Assembly: GCA_013214025.1 (NCBI GenBank)
Contig: JABSRN010000013.1
Location: forward strand, 22,530-86,529
From: Polyangiaceae bacterium
GTDB lineage: Bacteria; Myxococcota_A; Polyangia; Polyangiales; Polyangiaceae
DNA: 64,000 bases
Direction: 5' to 3'
Position numbers and translations under genes: made by a program. The notes beneath the pieces were generated by a model that was given only the letters and a program-made list of their open reading frames with translations, did no database searches and had not been told where the DNA came from. The stretch's first letter is position 1. Every line of letters begins with the position of its first letter. Shown here piece after piece: positions 1 to 9,086 of the stretch.

Positions 1-1208
1 GTGAAGAATACGTACTCGAAGTCATTCTTCAGAGCCCTGTCGCCCCCCGCGAGATCATCGCCGTAGGTGAACTGCTCCGCGCCCACAAAGTGCGGGTCAA
101 AGATCTCGTCCGTGACACGGACGACGAGGAACAAGAGTTTGACGAGGAGGAGGCGGATCGCTCTGCCATCCGGCTCATCGACAAGGTCAAACGCCTCGAC
201 AAGAAAAATTCGGCACTTCATCAGGAAATGAAGACGGCGGTAGACGATCGCAAGAAGCAGATCGGAAAAGACCTGACGAGCAACCGTGCCGACATGGTGA
301 AGACGCTGACGGAAATGCGCTTGAACAAACCCACCGTTGAGCGCCTCGTTACCCAGCTGAAGGCGATCTACCAGCGCTTCAAGGATGCGGACCCTGCGGA
401 ACGAAAAGAGCTCGAAGAGGAGTTCTGCACCGATCAAAAAGAACTGCGCGATGTCTACAGCGATGTGCGTAAGGGCGAGCGGAAAGCGGAGCGCGCCAAG
501 GCCGAGTTGGTCGAGGCCAACCTGCGGCTCGTGGTGTCCATCGCGAAGAAGTACACCAACCGGGGCCTACAGTTCCTCGACCTCATTCAAGAGGGCAACA
601 TTGGGCTGATGAAGGCCGTTGATAAGTTCGAGTACAAGCGTGGCTACAAGTTCAGCACCTACGGCACGTGGTGGATCCGCCAGGCGATCACTCGCGCCAT
701 CGCGGACCAAGCACGCACCATCCGAATTCCGGTGCATATGATCGAGACGACGAACAAATTGGTTCGAACCTCTCGCTACTTGGTACAGGAGCTGGGGCGT
801 GAACCCACTCCCGAAGAAATCGCTGAGAAGATGGAGCTCCCCCTCGATCAGGTCCGGAAGGTCCTGAAGATCGCCAAGGAGCCTCTGAGCCTTGAGACGC
901 CTATCGGTGAGGAAGGCGACAGCCATCTCGGTGACTTCATCGAGGACAAGAACGCTATCAGCCCTTCGGATGCGGTCATCAACTTGAACCTGAGCGAGCA
1001 GACGCGAAAGGTTCTCGAGACTCTCACTCCGCGCGAGGAAAAAGTCCTCCGTATGCGTTTCGGCATCGGCGAGAAGAGTGACCATACCCTCGAAGAGGTC
1101 GGTCAGGACTTCGAGGTCACCCGCGAGCGAATCCGGCAGATCGAGGCAAAGGCCCTACGCAAGCTCCAGCACCCGAGCCGATCTAAAGAGCTGAAGAGCT
1201 TCGTCTAG
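1..1208 (+). CDS. rpoD: RNA polymerase primary sigma factor RpoD, 5'-truncated by the window edge
   Basis: Housekeeping sigma-70 factor that directs core RNA polymerase to vegetative promoters. The reading frame is open from base 3 of the window, so the N-terminal part lies upstream; an internal GTG at 90 is probably not the real start. Counting from that GTG, region 2 runs from about residue 142 ([19 protein letters not shown]) to 217 and includes the core-binding and -10 recognition segments ([18 protein letters not shown]). Region 3 follows, then region 4 near 310-365 with the -35 helix-turn-helix [20 protein letters not shown]. The acidic stretch [17 protein letters not shown] and the long insert before region 2 are typical of primary sigma factors. 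The gene ends with TAG and a 217-base gap precedes the next gene. Identification is secure; only the start is missing. Confidence 0.97.
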   Translation, partial: EEYVLEVILQSPVAPREIIAVGELLRAHKVRVKDLVRDTDDEEQEFDEEEADRSAIRLIDKVKRLDKKNSALHQEMKTAVDDRKKQIGKDLTSNRADMVKTLTEMRLNKPTVERLVTQLKAIYQRFKDADPAERKELEEEFCTDQKELRDVYSDVRKGERKAERAKAELVEANLRLVVSIAKKYTNRGLQFLDLIQEGNIGLMKAVDKFEYKRGYKFSTYGTWWIRQAITRAIADQARTIRIPVHMIETTNKLVRTSRYLVQELGREPTPEEIAEKMELPLDQVRKVLKIAKEPLSLETPIGEEGDSHLGDFIEDKNAISPSDAVINLNLSEQTRKVLETLTPREEKVLRMRFGIGEKSDHTLEEVGQDFEVTRERIRQIEAKALRKLQHPSRSKELKSFV

Positions 1209-1425
1209 ATTATCCGCCCAGCAGCCGAATTCCAGCCGGCCGGGCTAGAACGGGGCGTGAGCAGCACCGGCGCGTTGCTGTCCCTTTGTGGTGGGGCGCT
1301 GTCCCATAGAGGCTCGCCCTCCGCGGACAGCTGCGTTTCTCGACCACTGAGGGTGCCTCCGGACTATTCGTCCGCCACGGGGCTGGTTACACTCCGAGCT
1401 CACCTTTGAGAGTGGGCGGCGGGAC

Positions 1426-4400
1426 ATGCAGATAATCAATCGGAAGCGCTTCTGGCAGACCGCCAGCTCCCTAGCGGCAAACACCAAGCTCCGCTCTGCG
1501 GGCATGGCGTTGCAAAACGCGATGGAGTTGTATCGTCTGGGTCACTTGGCCAAGCCTTACAGTGCGCCCTACTCGGTCGTCGCGGAGTTTCGCATCTTTC
1601 GTTTGCGGCGATACGACGCGCGGGCGACCCAGAGCCCTGATCCCAGTCTCGCGCCGATCCTGCTCGTGCCGCCGCTGATGTTGAGTTCCGAAATATACGA
1701 TGTCGCCCCGGATGCGAGTTTCGCTGCCACCATGGTGGATCACGGCTTGGACGTGTGGGTGGTCGACTTTGGTGAGCCGGCGAACCAACCCGGTGGCATG
1801 TCGCGTACCTTTGACGATCACGTGCGCGCCGTAGTGGAGGCGGTCGACGAAGTGCGCCGGCGCACCGAGCGCGACGTGCATCTCGCGGGGTATTCTCAAG
1901 GCGGTATGTTCGCCTATCAGGCGGCCGCGATGCGCAAGTCCGAGGGGATTGAGTCGGTCATCACTCTGGGGGCCCCCGTGGACATTCACGCCACTATCGA
2001 TGGCGTCAGCCCCGCCGCGATGGCGCGTGCCTTCGGTGCCATCAGTTCCGTGGCTCGCGGCCGGATGGAGCGTATGGAGGGCATCTCGGGTACTTTGCTT
2101 GGCAAGGGCGTGAGGTTATTCAGCGTCAAGAAGGAGGCCAGTCAGCTGTTGGATTTCGTCCGCAAGTTGGCGGACCGCCAGGCGCTAGAAAAATCTGAGA
2201 CTCGACGTCGCTTCTTGGCTGGTGAGGGCTTCACGGCTTGGCCGGGACCCGCGCTCCGTCAGTTCTTTGATGATTTTATTGTTCACAATCGGATGATCTC
2301 GGGTGGCTTCGTGATCGATGGTCAAACGGTCACTCTCTCCGATATCACCTGTCCGGTTTTATACTTCTTGGGTACCCGGGACGCCTTGGCTCGTCCCCGC
2401 GCGGTCCGTGCCATCAACTCAGTGCTGACGGATGCGGAGGTATTTGAGGTTCAGGTAAAATCCGGACACATCGGCTTGGTTGTCGGCCCCATCGCTTCGG
2501 AAAAAACCTGTCCGACGATCGCCGAGTGGGTGCGCTGGCAGGCCAATGAAGGCCGCCGCCCTACGTCGCTGCCGCGGCACACTGCAGAACCGCAGCCGAA
2601 GGCGGCAGCGAAGGACGAGTTTGATTTCGACGTGCAGTTTGACGTGAAGCTTGCGGTGGATTCCGTCGGCGATGCCGTCGGCAACGCATTCGCGCGACTG
2701 GGTGAGGTGTCTCGGGACGTGGGCGATGCTTTCGATAGCCTGCGTTACCAACTTCCGCGGTTGAGCACTCTGGAGAAAATTGAGAAAACCACTCGGATCA
2801 GCTTCGGAAAATCGCTGTCTGATCAGGCCCTCGCCATCGGTGACGAAACGTTTTTCTTGTGGCAGGGCAGAGCTCTTTCCTACGCAGACACCGACCAACG
2901 GGTGGGTTATGTCGTCCGTGGCTTGATTCAGTGCGGTGTTCGCGAAGGCCAGCGTGTGGGGGTAATCATGGGGTCTCGCCCGAGTTATCTTTCAGCGGTC
3001 GCCGCCCTCAACCGCATCGGTGCGGTGGCGGTCTTGCTCGGTCCTGAGATGGGCCGGGTTTCTCATGCTCGGGCGCTAGAAATGGTTCCCTGCGAATACG
3101 TAATCACCGATCCCGAGAGGGCGGAAAGTACCCGCGCATTGGTAGACGTTGACGTGCTGGTCCTGGGGGGAGGCGCTGAGGAACGCAGCTTGGCGGCTGG
3201 GATCACCGATCTCGAAGCAATCGATCCGGAGGAAGTGAAGCTGCCGGATTGGTACAAGCCGGACCCCGGGCGAGCCGCGGATCTCGCGATGATCATATTC
3301 ACGGCGGGCAACGATGACGAACCCCGCTCGGCGCGCATCACGAACCGGCGTTGGGCATTTTCCGCTTACGGTACCGCCGCGGCGGCCACGCTGACTCCGA
3401 AAGACACCGTCTATTGCAGCATGCCGCTTCATCACGCCGCCGGCATGCTGGTGAGCGTCGGTGGTGCTCTGGTGGGCGGCGCGCGGCTGGCGCTGGCCGA
3501 ATGCTTTGAGCCGGAGCTGTTTTGGCACGACGTACGCCGTTACGGCGTGACCGTCGCCTTCTATGCAGGTGAGATGATGCGCGGACTGACACTGGCTCCC
3601 CGTACGAAGAGTGATTCAAAGAATTCCCTGCGGCTGTTTGCCGGGAGTGGCATGCGGGCCGACGTTTGGCGCCGCTTGGTGGAACGTTTCGGTCCCGTCG
3701 GCGTGTTGGAATTTTACGCCTCCACCGAAGGCAATGCCGTGCTGGCAAATGCTTCCGGAGAAAAGCTCGGATCGCTCGGTCGTCCCCTTCCGGGCAGCAC
3801 GGACATGGTGGTGGCGCGCTACGACTTTGGAGCTCGGGAATTCATTCGCCGCGACAATGGTCGATTCATTCGCTGTCAGGTGGACGAGCCCGGCATGATG
3901 ATCGCCCGCGTGGACGAGACCCATCCGTCCTCGGCCTTTGACGGCTACACCGAGGAGTCGGCGACCGAAGGCCGGATCCGGCGGGGCGTCTTCGAAGACG
4001 ATGATGTCTGGTTTGTGTCCGGGGATATTCTCCGTCGAGACGAAGACGGCGACTACTGGTTCGTGGACCGCGAGAGCGATGTGGTGATCTCCGAAGACGG
4101 CGTGAATTTCTCCGTGGAGGTCGAAGACGCACTGTACGAACTTCCCAGCGTTGCTCGTGCAGTGGTGTACGGCGTCTCGGTCGACGGCATCCCCGCGCAC
4201 GTGCTGGTCGCCAATGTGGTTCCCAAGTCGGGCGAACACTTAGAGCCGGCAGAGCTGACCGTGGCGCTGGCGGCTCGTTTGCCTGTCGACAAATGGCCCA
4301 AGGTTGTGCACGTGGTGCACAGCATCGATCTGTCGGACGGCTACCGCTCTGTGAAGTCCCCATTGCGCGCGGGTGGCCTGGGGACCCCCGGCCAGGGCAC

Positions 4401-4512
4401 ACTGTGTCTGGACGCCGAGCAAAAGACCTATGGGGCGGTTCAGGCGGATGATTACGACGAGACTGTTCGTCGGTCTGTGAGCGTATCGGTCCAAGCCGCA
4501 GTCGTTCACTGA
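1426..4512 (+). CDS. Fused PhaC-like alpha/beta hydrolase and AMP-binding acyl-CoA synthetase
   Basis: A 1028-residue two-domain protein. The N-terminal part (about 50-370) is an alpha/beta hydrolase related to polyhydroxyalkanoate synthases: nucleophile elbow GYSQGG near residue 158, Asp near 319 (LGTRDALA) and His near 348 (SGHIG). The C-terminal part (about 470-1010) is an AMP-binding adenylating domain with the A5-like segment EFYASTEGN and an A7/A8-like region (VSGDILRRDEDGDYWFVDR). Its phosphate-loop motif near 623 is degenerate: FTAGNDDEPRSARITN replaces the usual TSGTTGxPKG. The same architecture is known from mycobacterial and actinobacterial proteins annotated as acyl-CoA synthetases. 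The likely role is handling a fatty acid or hydroxyacid as CoA ester, but the weak P-loop leaves catalysis by the second domain uncertain. A GGCGG stretch lies just before the ATG. No neighbour is close enough for an operon. Confidence 0.85.
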   Translation: MQIINRKRFWQTASSLAANTKLRSAGMALQNAMELYRLGHLAKPYSAPYSVVAEFRIFRLRRYDARATQSPDPSLAPILLVPPLMLSSEIYDVAPDASFAATMVDHGLDVWVVDFGEPANQPGGMSRTFDDHVRAVVEAVDEVRRRTERDVHLAGYSQGGMFAYQAAAMRKSEGIESVITLGAPVDIHATIDGVSPAAMARAFGAISSVARGRMERMEGISGTLLGKGVRLFSVKKEASQLLDFVRKLADRQALEKSETRRRFLAGEGFTAWPGPALRQFFDDFIVHNRMISGGFVIDGQTVTLSDITCPVLYFLGTRDALARPRAVRAINSVLTDAEVFEVQVKSGHIGLVVGPIASEKTCPTIAEWVRWQANEGRRPTSLPRHTAEPQPKAAAKDEFDFDVQFDVKLAVDSVGDAVGNAFARLGEVSRDVGDAFDSLRYQLPRLSTLEKIEKTTRISFGKSLSDQALAIGDETFFLWQGRALSYADTDQRVGYVVRGLIQCGVREGQRVGVIMGSRPSYLSAVAALNRIGAVAVLLGPEMGRVSHARALEMVPCEYVITDPERAESTRALVDVDVLVLGGGAEERSLAAGITDLEAIDPEEVKLPDWYKPDPGRAADLAMIIFTAGNDDEPRSARITNRRWAFSAYGTAAAATLTPKDTVYCSMPLHHAAGMLVSVGGALVGGARLALAECFEPELFWHDVRRYGVTVAFYAGEMMRGLTLAPRTKSDSKNSLRLFAGSGMRADVWRRLVERFGPVGVLEFYASTEGNAVLANASGEKLGSLGRPLPGSTDMVVARYDFGAREFIRRDNGRFIRCQVDEPGMMIARVDETHPSSAFDGYTEESATEGRIRRGVFEDDDVWFVSGDILRRDEDGDYWFVDRESDVVISEDGVNFSVEVEDALYELPSVARAVVYGVSVDGIPAHVLVANVVPKSGEHLEPAELTVALAARLPVDKWPKVVHVVHSIDLSDGYRSVKSPLRAGGLGTPGQGTLCLDAEQKTYGAVQADDYDETVRRSVSVSVQAAVVH

Positions 4513-4715
4513 ACCGGAATTCAGCGACAATTTTTAATTGTCCGCCGTATCACGCAGACATCGTAAGAGTTTTCTTTCATTCGAGCAGGGAAGGTTTTTC
4601 CTCCAACTGACGGATAATTCGTGTGAATATCCCGGCGCTCGAACGCGTCTGGTTGGTTCAGATCATTCTTTTTTCTGCGCTACCTCGCGCCACAACCCAC
4701 TCGAGACGGAAAGCT

Positions 4716-5717
4716 ATGAAAGCCACTCGATCCATTCCCGCGCTCATTGCGCTAACTCTAGGTATGTCCGCTGCGACTGAGGTGTCTGCGAAGACCACCC
4801 TGCGTATCGCGACTCTCGCTCCGAAGGCTTCTTCGTGGGGCAAGGTAGTTAAGGTTTGGCGCAAAGCCGTCATCAAGAAGAGCGGCGGAGCCTTGGACCT
4901 GAAGGTGTTTTACAACGCCGTTCAAGGCCGCGAGAACGCCATGGTCGGCAAGATGAAGGCTGGCCAGTTGGATGGTGCGCTTCTATCGACTCAGGGGCTC
5001 TCGGCCATCAACCCGGACGTTCGAGCTCTCGCTCTGCCCGGTCTGATTTTGGACTGGAATAGCCTTGAGAAGGTCCGCAAGGCTCTCACTCCCGCCTTCA
5101 AGAAAGCCTACGAAGAGAAGGGCTACATCCTCTACGGTTGGTCGGACGCTGGTCTCATGCGTGGGTTCTCCAAGGGTGTAAAGGCCACCAAGCCTTCTCA
5201 GCTTTCGGGCAAGCGCGTTGTGTTGTTCAACGATGACGCGATGAGTGCTCAGGCAAACTCGCTCATTCCCGGCCTGGTGTCGGTCCCCCTCGATCCCTTC
5301 GAGACCTTGCCGCAGATTCGCTCTGGTAACGTGAACTACGTCACCGTGCCGGCCATCGCTGCGGAGCAGCTGCAGTGGACACCGCATCTGCAATACACCT
5401 ACGATCGCATCTCTGGCGCAGCGACCGGTGGCACTCTCTTCAAGAAGGCCCCCCTCGACGCCCTCCCCGCCGACGTGCGCGCTGGCTTCATGAGCATCGC
5501 GACTCGGTTGATTCCCTACAACACCAAGAACAACCGCGCTGAGGACGATGCGTCCTTCCGACGCATCGCCAAGAAGCTTGAAGTTGTGAAAATTTCCGGT
5601 GCTGATAAAGCCGCCTGGGAAGCTCACGACAAGAAGGCTCTGAAGAAGATTGCTCAAGGAACCATGCCGCGAGCGCTCGTATCTAAGGTCGCGAAGCTGG
5701 TGGGCAAGTCCCTCTAG
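4716..5717 (+). CDS. TRAP-type (DctP family) periplasmic solute-binding protein
   Basis: 333 residues with a cleavable signal peptide (MKATRSIPALIALTLGMSAA, cleavage probably after VSA near residue 25). The mature part starts KTTLRIATLAPKASSWG, the typical opening of DctP-family receptors, and continues through the family core (KMKAGQLDGALLSTQGLS, LPGLILDW, IRSGNVNYVTVPA). The family binds organic acids or other small anions in the periplasm and hands them to a DctQ-DctM permease. No permease is encoded nearby, so the partner is elsewhere or the protein serves another role; orphan members of this kind are common in deltaproteobacteria. I chose the ATG at 4716 over an in-frame upstream start at 4623 because it places the signal peptide at the N-terminus and has a GACGGAAAG stretch before it. 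A double hairpin terminator follows. Confidence 0.87.
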   Translation: MKATRSIPALIALTLGMSAATEVSAKTTLRIATLAPKASSWGKVVKVWRKAVIKKSGGALDLKVFYNAVQGRENAMVGKMKAGQLDGALLSTQGLSAINPDVRALALPGLILDWNSLEKVRKALTPAFKKAYEEKGYILYGWSDAGLMRGFSKGVKATKPSQLSGKRVVLFNDDAMSAQANSLIPGLVSVPLDPFETLPQIRSGNVNYVTVPAIAAEQLQWTPHLQYTYDRISGAATGGTLFKKAPLDALPADVRAGFMSIATRLIPYNTKNNRAEDDASFRRIAKKLEVVKISGADKAAWEAHDKKALKKIAQGTMPRALVSKVAKLVGKSL

Positions 5718-5735
5718 TTTGGCGATACCAGCGCT

Positions 5736-5795
5736 CAGAATCGGCCCTGCGGGGCCAATTCTGGAAAAAACCACTTCGATTCGAGGTGGTTTTTT
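5736..5795. terminator. Two back-to-back hairpins, the second a bidirectional rho-independent terminator
   Basis: The first hairpin pairs 5736-5747 with 5752-5763 (12-bp stem, one mismatch). The second pairs 5765-5779 with 5781-5795, an A-run, a stem around CCACTTCGA and a six-T tail, so it can act on either strand. It sits 48 bases after the TRAP receptor stop codon. Confidence 0.85.
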
Positions 5796-5985
5796 CGTTG
5801 GTGAAGAGCCCCAACAGGCTGCCAAGGGCTGGAGTACCTGCGCTGGCGGACCCCCAGAGCCGGGGTAACGCCGTCGGGTCTGCGAGCGGGGCACGCCTTC
5901 GCGACTAAATCCTGGACCGTCAGCGGGAGCTGTGGTTCTTTAGCCAAAATTACGGTTAATCGGCGCGTTCGCCGGAGGTAGCAAA

Positions 5986-6495
5986 ATGAACTTGAACAAA
6001 GCTTGGTTTTTGACGGTTGGACTTCTTGCGACGGGTGTTGCGGTCACAGCCTGTGGCGACGACGACGACCCCACAACGACCTCCGACAGTGGCGGCGCTG
6101 CGATGGATAGTGGTTCCGGCACCGGCGGCACGCCTGGCACCGGCGGCACGGCTACCGGCGGCACGGGCGGCGCCGATAGCGCCGCCATGAGTCCCGCATA
6201 TGAGGAGGTCGTGGCATGTCTCGGTTACGCGGAGGACCCCCAGGCGGAGACTGTGCAATGTGGCGATAACACCTGCACCGGCGGGGTGGTATTTGGCGCG
6301 CTCAAGCTGGACGCTTGCTGCTCTGACACCGATCCCAATGTTTGTGGTCAAGACACCGAAGCCGTCGCTACAGTCGCGAACCTGCGTGAGACCGGAGCCC
6401 CTCCGGTTGAGGTCGGTTGCTTCAATGCTACCGAAATTGAGGAAGCACTCGTTGCCAACGTTGACGTGGCAACCTTCCCCTGCGTCGGCGAGTAA
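5986..6495 (+). CDS. Small predicted lipoprotein with Gly/Thr linker and Cys-rich C-terminal domain
   Basis: 169 residues. The signal sequence MNLNKAWFLTVGLLATGVAV ends in a lipobox (VTAC, Cys 23), so the protein should be lipid-anchored. An Asp run follows, then a low-complexity linker of about 40 residues (GGTPGTGGTATGGTGG), then a small domain with about nine cysteines (VACLGYAEDPQ, CGDNTCTGG, LDACCSD, VGCFNA, FPCVGE), probably disulfide-bonded. Start choice is clear: CGGAGG lies 8 bases before the ATG. I recognise no enzymatic motif. Proteins of this build are abundant in myxobacteria and usually lack a known function. It is followed by a duplicated terminator and looks monocistronic. Confidence 0.8.
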   Translation: MNLNKAWFLTVGLLATGVAVTACGDDDDPTTTSDSGGAAMDSGSGTGGTPGTGGTATGGTGGADSAAMSPAYEEVVACLGYAEDPQAETVQCGDNTCTGGVVFGALKLDACCSDTDPNVCGQDTEAVATVANLRETGAPPVEVGCFNATEIEEALVANVDVATFPCVGE

Positions 6496-6532
6496 ACAGC
6501 TCCAGGTGAGCATCGCGGTCTGCTGATCGCTA

Positions 6533-6612
6533 GCATTTAGCGAGGTCCGTTCTTGAGAACGGGCCTCGTTTTGCATTTAGCGAGGTCCGTTCTTGGTAAC
6601 GGGCTTCGTTCG
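6533..6612 (+). repeat. Tandemly duplicated 40-bp terminator hairpin
   Basis: Copy 1 is 6533-6572 and copy 2 is 6573-6612. Each opens with GCATTTAGCGAGGTCCGTTC and contains a stem of about 12 bp (GAGGTCCGTTCT pairing with AGAACGGGCCTC in copy 1). Copy 1 ends in a T-run; copy 2 has diverged in the loop and right arm. They lie 38 bases after the stop of the preceding lipoprotein gene and probably terminate it. Confidence 0.8.
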
Positions 6613-6723
6613 TTATTTCGAAACACCAGGAGGTAGGGCCGTTCTCGCCAACTCTAGGCGGGACCGCGTCGAGTTGGCACGCTTCTGCATCGACTCGGTA
6701 TCGCCGTTTTAGGGGAGGCGCGG

Positions 6724-6831
6724 ATGACTAGCCGGCGAGGGGATATGGGGACTCAGGGGGCAGCCAAGAAAGAGGAAGTGGACGAGATGGAGCCCGCGTC
6801 AATGGTGGCTGCTCCAGTCGTCGAAGCGTGA
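6724..6831 (+). CDS. Possible 35-residue peptide with a strong ribosome binding site
   Basis: ATG at 6724 is preceded by TAGGGGAGGCGCGG, one of the best Shine-Dalgarno matches in the window. The frame stays open for 35 codons (MTSRRGDMGTQGAAKKEEVD and on), then TGA. The product is hydrophilic with a Lys/Glu-rich middle and has no motif I recognise. It lies between a terminator and an IS3 remnant, so it could be the start of a gene lost when the element inserted or was deleted. Without comparison this is only a candidate. Confidence 0.25.
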   Translation: MTSRRGDMGTQGAAKKEEVDEMEPASMVAAPVVEA

Positions 6832-6912
6832 TCTGCGAGAAGACGTTTCTCTGATTCAGCTCGGGCAGTTGGCCAAGCGCGAGCCAGCCTTCGGAATCAA
6901 GTTGCTCGCCTA

Positions 6913-7110
6913 GGTCAACAGCAGCGCGCTTGCCGAGAGGTCGAGAGCTCGAGCGACGCCACTGATACTACGCTCACCCGTCGTACATTGCTTGATCGCC
7001 TTCGCCTTAAACTCTTCCGTAAATACTCTTCTGATTCTTCGTTTTGCCATTGGACTCTCCATTCGCACTTTCGCGCATATCTGGGTGTCCGCCAAATCGG
7101 GTCAGGTCCA
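6913..7110 (-). mobile_element. Truncated IS3-family insertion sequence: left end and 5' part of orfA
   Basis: Reading on the minus strand, 7110 to about 7084 (TGGACCTGACCCGATTTGGC and on) looks like an IS3-family terminal inverted repeat. About 35 bases inside is an ATG at 7050 starting MAKRRIRRVFTEEFKAKAIK, the typical N-terminus of IS3 OrfA with its helix-turn-helix (GVARALDLSASAL). The frame stops after about 45 codons where a complete OrfA would have about 90-100, and no orfB follows. The remnant is therefore inactive. It differs in sequence from the IS3-family element at the right end of the window. Confidence 0.75.
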
Positions 7111-7451
7111 CTCGTGGAGTTGCGCGATCGTGCGGGCGCGATCGTCCTGATTCGACACGTCGTCCCAACGGGCCGCCAGTTGTTCGGCTCCGAGAACAGT
7201 CTTGTCGGGGGTCGGATAACGTAGCGCCACAGTGCTTCGGCTCTGATCAACGGCTCTCGGCGAGCTTTGTTAAGCGCAGGATTGCAGCAATTCATAGTTA
7301 TTTCAGTGGCTTATGCCTGCGCGCCGGCCGTTCCGACTGGGAGTTGGCCCTCGGACTCGCCGGCGAACGGTGGCCCCGGGTCCCGAAGTTTCGAAAATCG
7401 GAGCAATTGCGATGGTTCGGATCTGGCGAATTGTAGCGCGCCCACACTAGG
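7111..7451. other. Non-coding stretch beside the IS remnant
   Basis: I see no convincing gene on either strand, no tRNA and no terminator. Short open frames exist but have no start signals or recognisable motifs. It is probably old flanking or deleted-gene DNA next to the truncated insertion sequence. Confidence 0.4.
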
Positions 7452-7829
7452 ATGCGCGCTGTGCTCAGCCGCTTGGTGAAGGTCGGTTTTGAGGCCGTGG
7501 TGTTGGCGTTCGCCTTTTACGCTTTCGCGTTCGTGCCCCTGGGCCAGCATACGGCGCTCGAACACATTCGTCGCATCGTTGCCACTCCTCCGGCTCAGGA
7601 AGCGGGCCAAGAGGCGAAGGCAGCGTTCCAACGGCTAGTGAAGCGAGTGAGTGACGGCGGGCTGAACGCCCCCGAACGCAATGCAACGAAACCGCTGACC
7701 AGCGCGGGCACGGCCATCTTGCCTCCCTTGGCTCCGGGGGCGCCTGGGCCTGCTGATGCGGCGACAGTCGCCGTGACCCCAGCCGAAGGGGAGCTGGCTC
7801 CAGGTAACGGCTCGACAGCGACGCCCTGA
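7452..7829 (+). CDS. Small single-pass membrane protein of unknown function
   Basis: 125 residues. A hydrophobic segment near 12-32 (VGFEAVVLAFAFYAFAFVPL) looks like one membrane helix or signal anchor. A short amphipathic stretch follows (EAGQEAKAAFQRLVKRV), and the last 50 residues are rich in Pro, Ala and Gly. No conserved domain is recognised. The ATG at 7452 has no clear Shine-Dalgarno; it directly follows CACACTAGG, so translation may be leaderless. It converges on the HDOD gene with 24 bases between them. It is real on codon grounds, but the function is unknown. Confidence 0.55.
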   Translation: MRAVLSRLVKVGFEAVVLAFAFYAFAFVPLGQHTALEHIRRIVATPPAQEAGQEAKAAFQRLVKRVSDGGLNAPERNATKPLTSAGTAILPPLAPGAPGPADAATVAVTPAEGELAPGNGSTATP

Positions 7830-7853
7830 CTCTGGGGGCTTTGAGGATCGGTT

Positions 7854-9086
7854 CTAAGCAGCCGTGAGCGACTTGGCGAGGCTGCGCCACTCGTCGAGAT
7901 GGTCCAAGCTATGCCAGCGCTCGAGCATGTGGCTCCGGCTATGGTCGGACGCGTCAGTGAGTTCCCCCTCGGGGTTCTCACTGAGTTGCCATCCGATGAA
8001 GGTCGCCCAGGCAACGCCAAACTCCTCGTGCTCGGATTCTTCGGGGCACTCATGGTGGGCGACGGCGTCGACAATGTTCATGGGCAAGCCCCACAGCCCC
8101 AAGAGGTAGGCACCGATTTGTGCGCTGGTCACTCCGAGCAACTCTTGTTCGATTTGACTACGAGATAACTCACCGTCCATCAACCGACGAGAGATGGCGA
8201 GGAAGCGAGACGGCGCTCGGGCCGCCAAAATCAGCTGTCCGATGCCGTGAAACATACCTGCCAGAAATGCGTCGTCTGCGTGGGGGCTGTTTCGGAGCGT
8301 TTCTTGAGCGAGCTTGGCGGTTGTTAACGAGCGTGCCTGCAGTCGCTCCACTTCCCCCGCGATGCTGGGCGGAATGGGGAACAACGCCCTGATTTCGTCC
8401 GCTAGCACCAAGGCGCGGATCGCGTTGACGCCGAGGTAGGCGACGGCTCCTCCTAGGGCACCCATAGGTTTCGGTAGAGCGAATAGGGCAGACGAGACCA
8501 GGTGCATAATACGGGCGGACATGCCGACATCCTGCTCGATGATTTCTGTGACCTGCAGGATGCCCGTAGTGGAATCGGCGAGGGCTGAGACAAGCTCCGA
8601 GTAGGTCTTCGGCACGGCGGGCATGGCGTTGGTGCTGCCGATGAGTCGGCGCACATCGATGCAGGCCATGGTCTGGCGCAGTCGGATGGCGCGACTCAGA
8701 CCCCGCGCGAGAACGTCCCCATCGAAGGGATTGTCGATAGCGCTGTGGGCGAAGGGCACGGACAGCAGAGCCGTGACGGCATCGGAGTAGTGCGAACACA
8801 CGACCCGGACGATGTCGGGTTTTTCATCCTGAACGCAACGAACCAGGCTCTGGCGCTGGGCCAGGCTAGCGCTGTCGGTGACCACCAGAATGTCGAGACT
8901 AGTGGGGCTCTTGATTCGCTCCCGGGTGGCGCCGTCAGTCGTTAGAAACTCAAGGGCCCACACCGAGCTGTAGGGCGCCAACAGCGTTCGCAGCGCCTCC
9001 CTCAGTTGCGCATCTGCCTCCCAAATGGCGATCCTCCCAACGTGACCGTTGACGTCGGACTCGGGGGGCTCGGATTCCGGATTCAT
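7854..9086 (-). CDS. HDOD-domain regulatory protein with N-terminal receiver-like domain
   Basis: 410 residues from the ATG at 9086. The N-terminal 120 residues resemble a response-regulator receiver fold (IAIWEADAQLREALRTLLAP, then LDILVVTDSAS), though a classic phospho-acceptor Asp is not obvious, so it may be degenerate. From about 155 to 350 is an HDOD domain, recognised from PAVPKTYSELVSALADS, IIEQDVGMSARIMHLVSSAL, a variable linker, then HADDAFLAGMFHGIGQLILA and AQIGAYLLGLWGLP. HDOD proteins are non-catalytic relatives of HD phosphohydrolases that act as signalling or assembly modules, often with c-di-GMP, type IV pili or chemosensory systems. An in-frame upstream start exists at 9155; the later ATG fits the domain start. 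It appears monocistronic. Confidence 0.85.
   Translation of the reverse strand: MNPESEPPESDVNGHVGRIAIWEADAQLREALRTLLAPYSSVWALEFLTTDGATRERIKSPTSLDILVVTDSASLAQRQSLVRCVQDEKPDIVRVVCSHYSDAVTALLSVPFAHSAIDNPFDGDVLARGLSRAIRLRQTMACIDVRRLIGSTNAMPAVPKTYSELVSALADSTTGILQVTEIIEQDVGMSARIMHLVSSALFALPKPMGALGGAVAYLGVNAIRALVLADEIRALFPIPPSIAGEVERLQARSLTTAKLAQETLRNSPHADDAFLAGMFHGIGQLILAARAPSRFLAISRRLMDGELSRSQIEQELLGVTSAQIGAYLLGLWGLPMNIVDAVAHHECPEESEHEEFGVAWATFIGWQLSENPEGELTDASDHSRSHMLERWHSLDHLDEWRSLAKSLTAA

Noticed and set aside
4983..5894. A 303-codon minus-strand open frame opposite the TRAP receptor gene.
   Set aside because: It runs through the terminator and opposite a secure family member, so it is a shadow.
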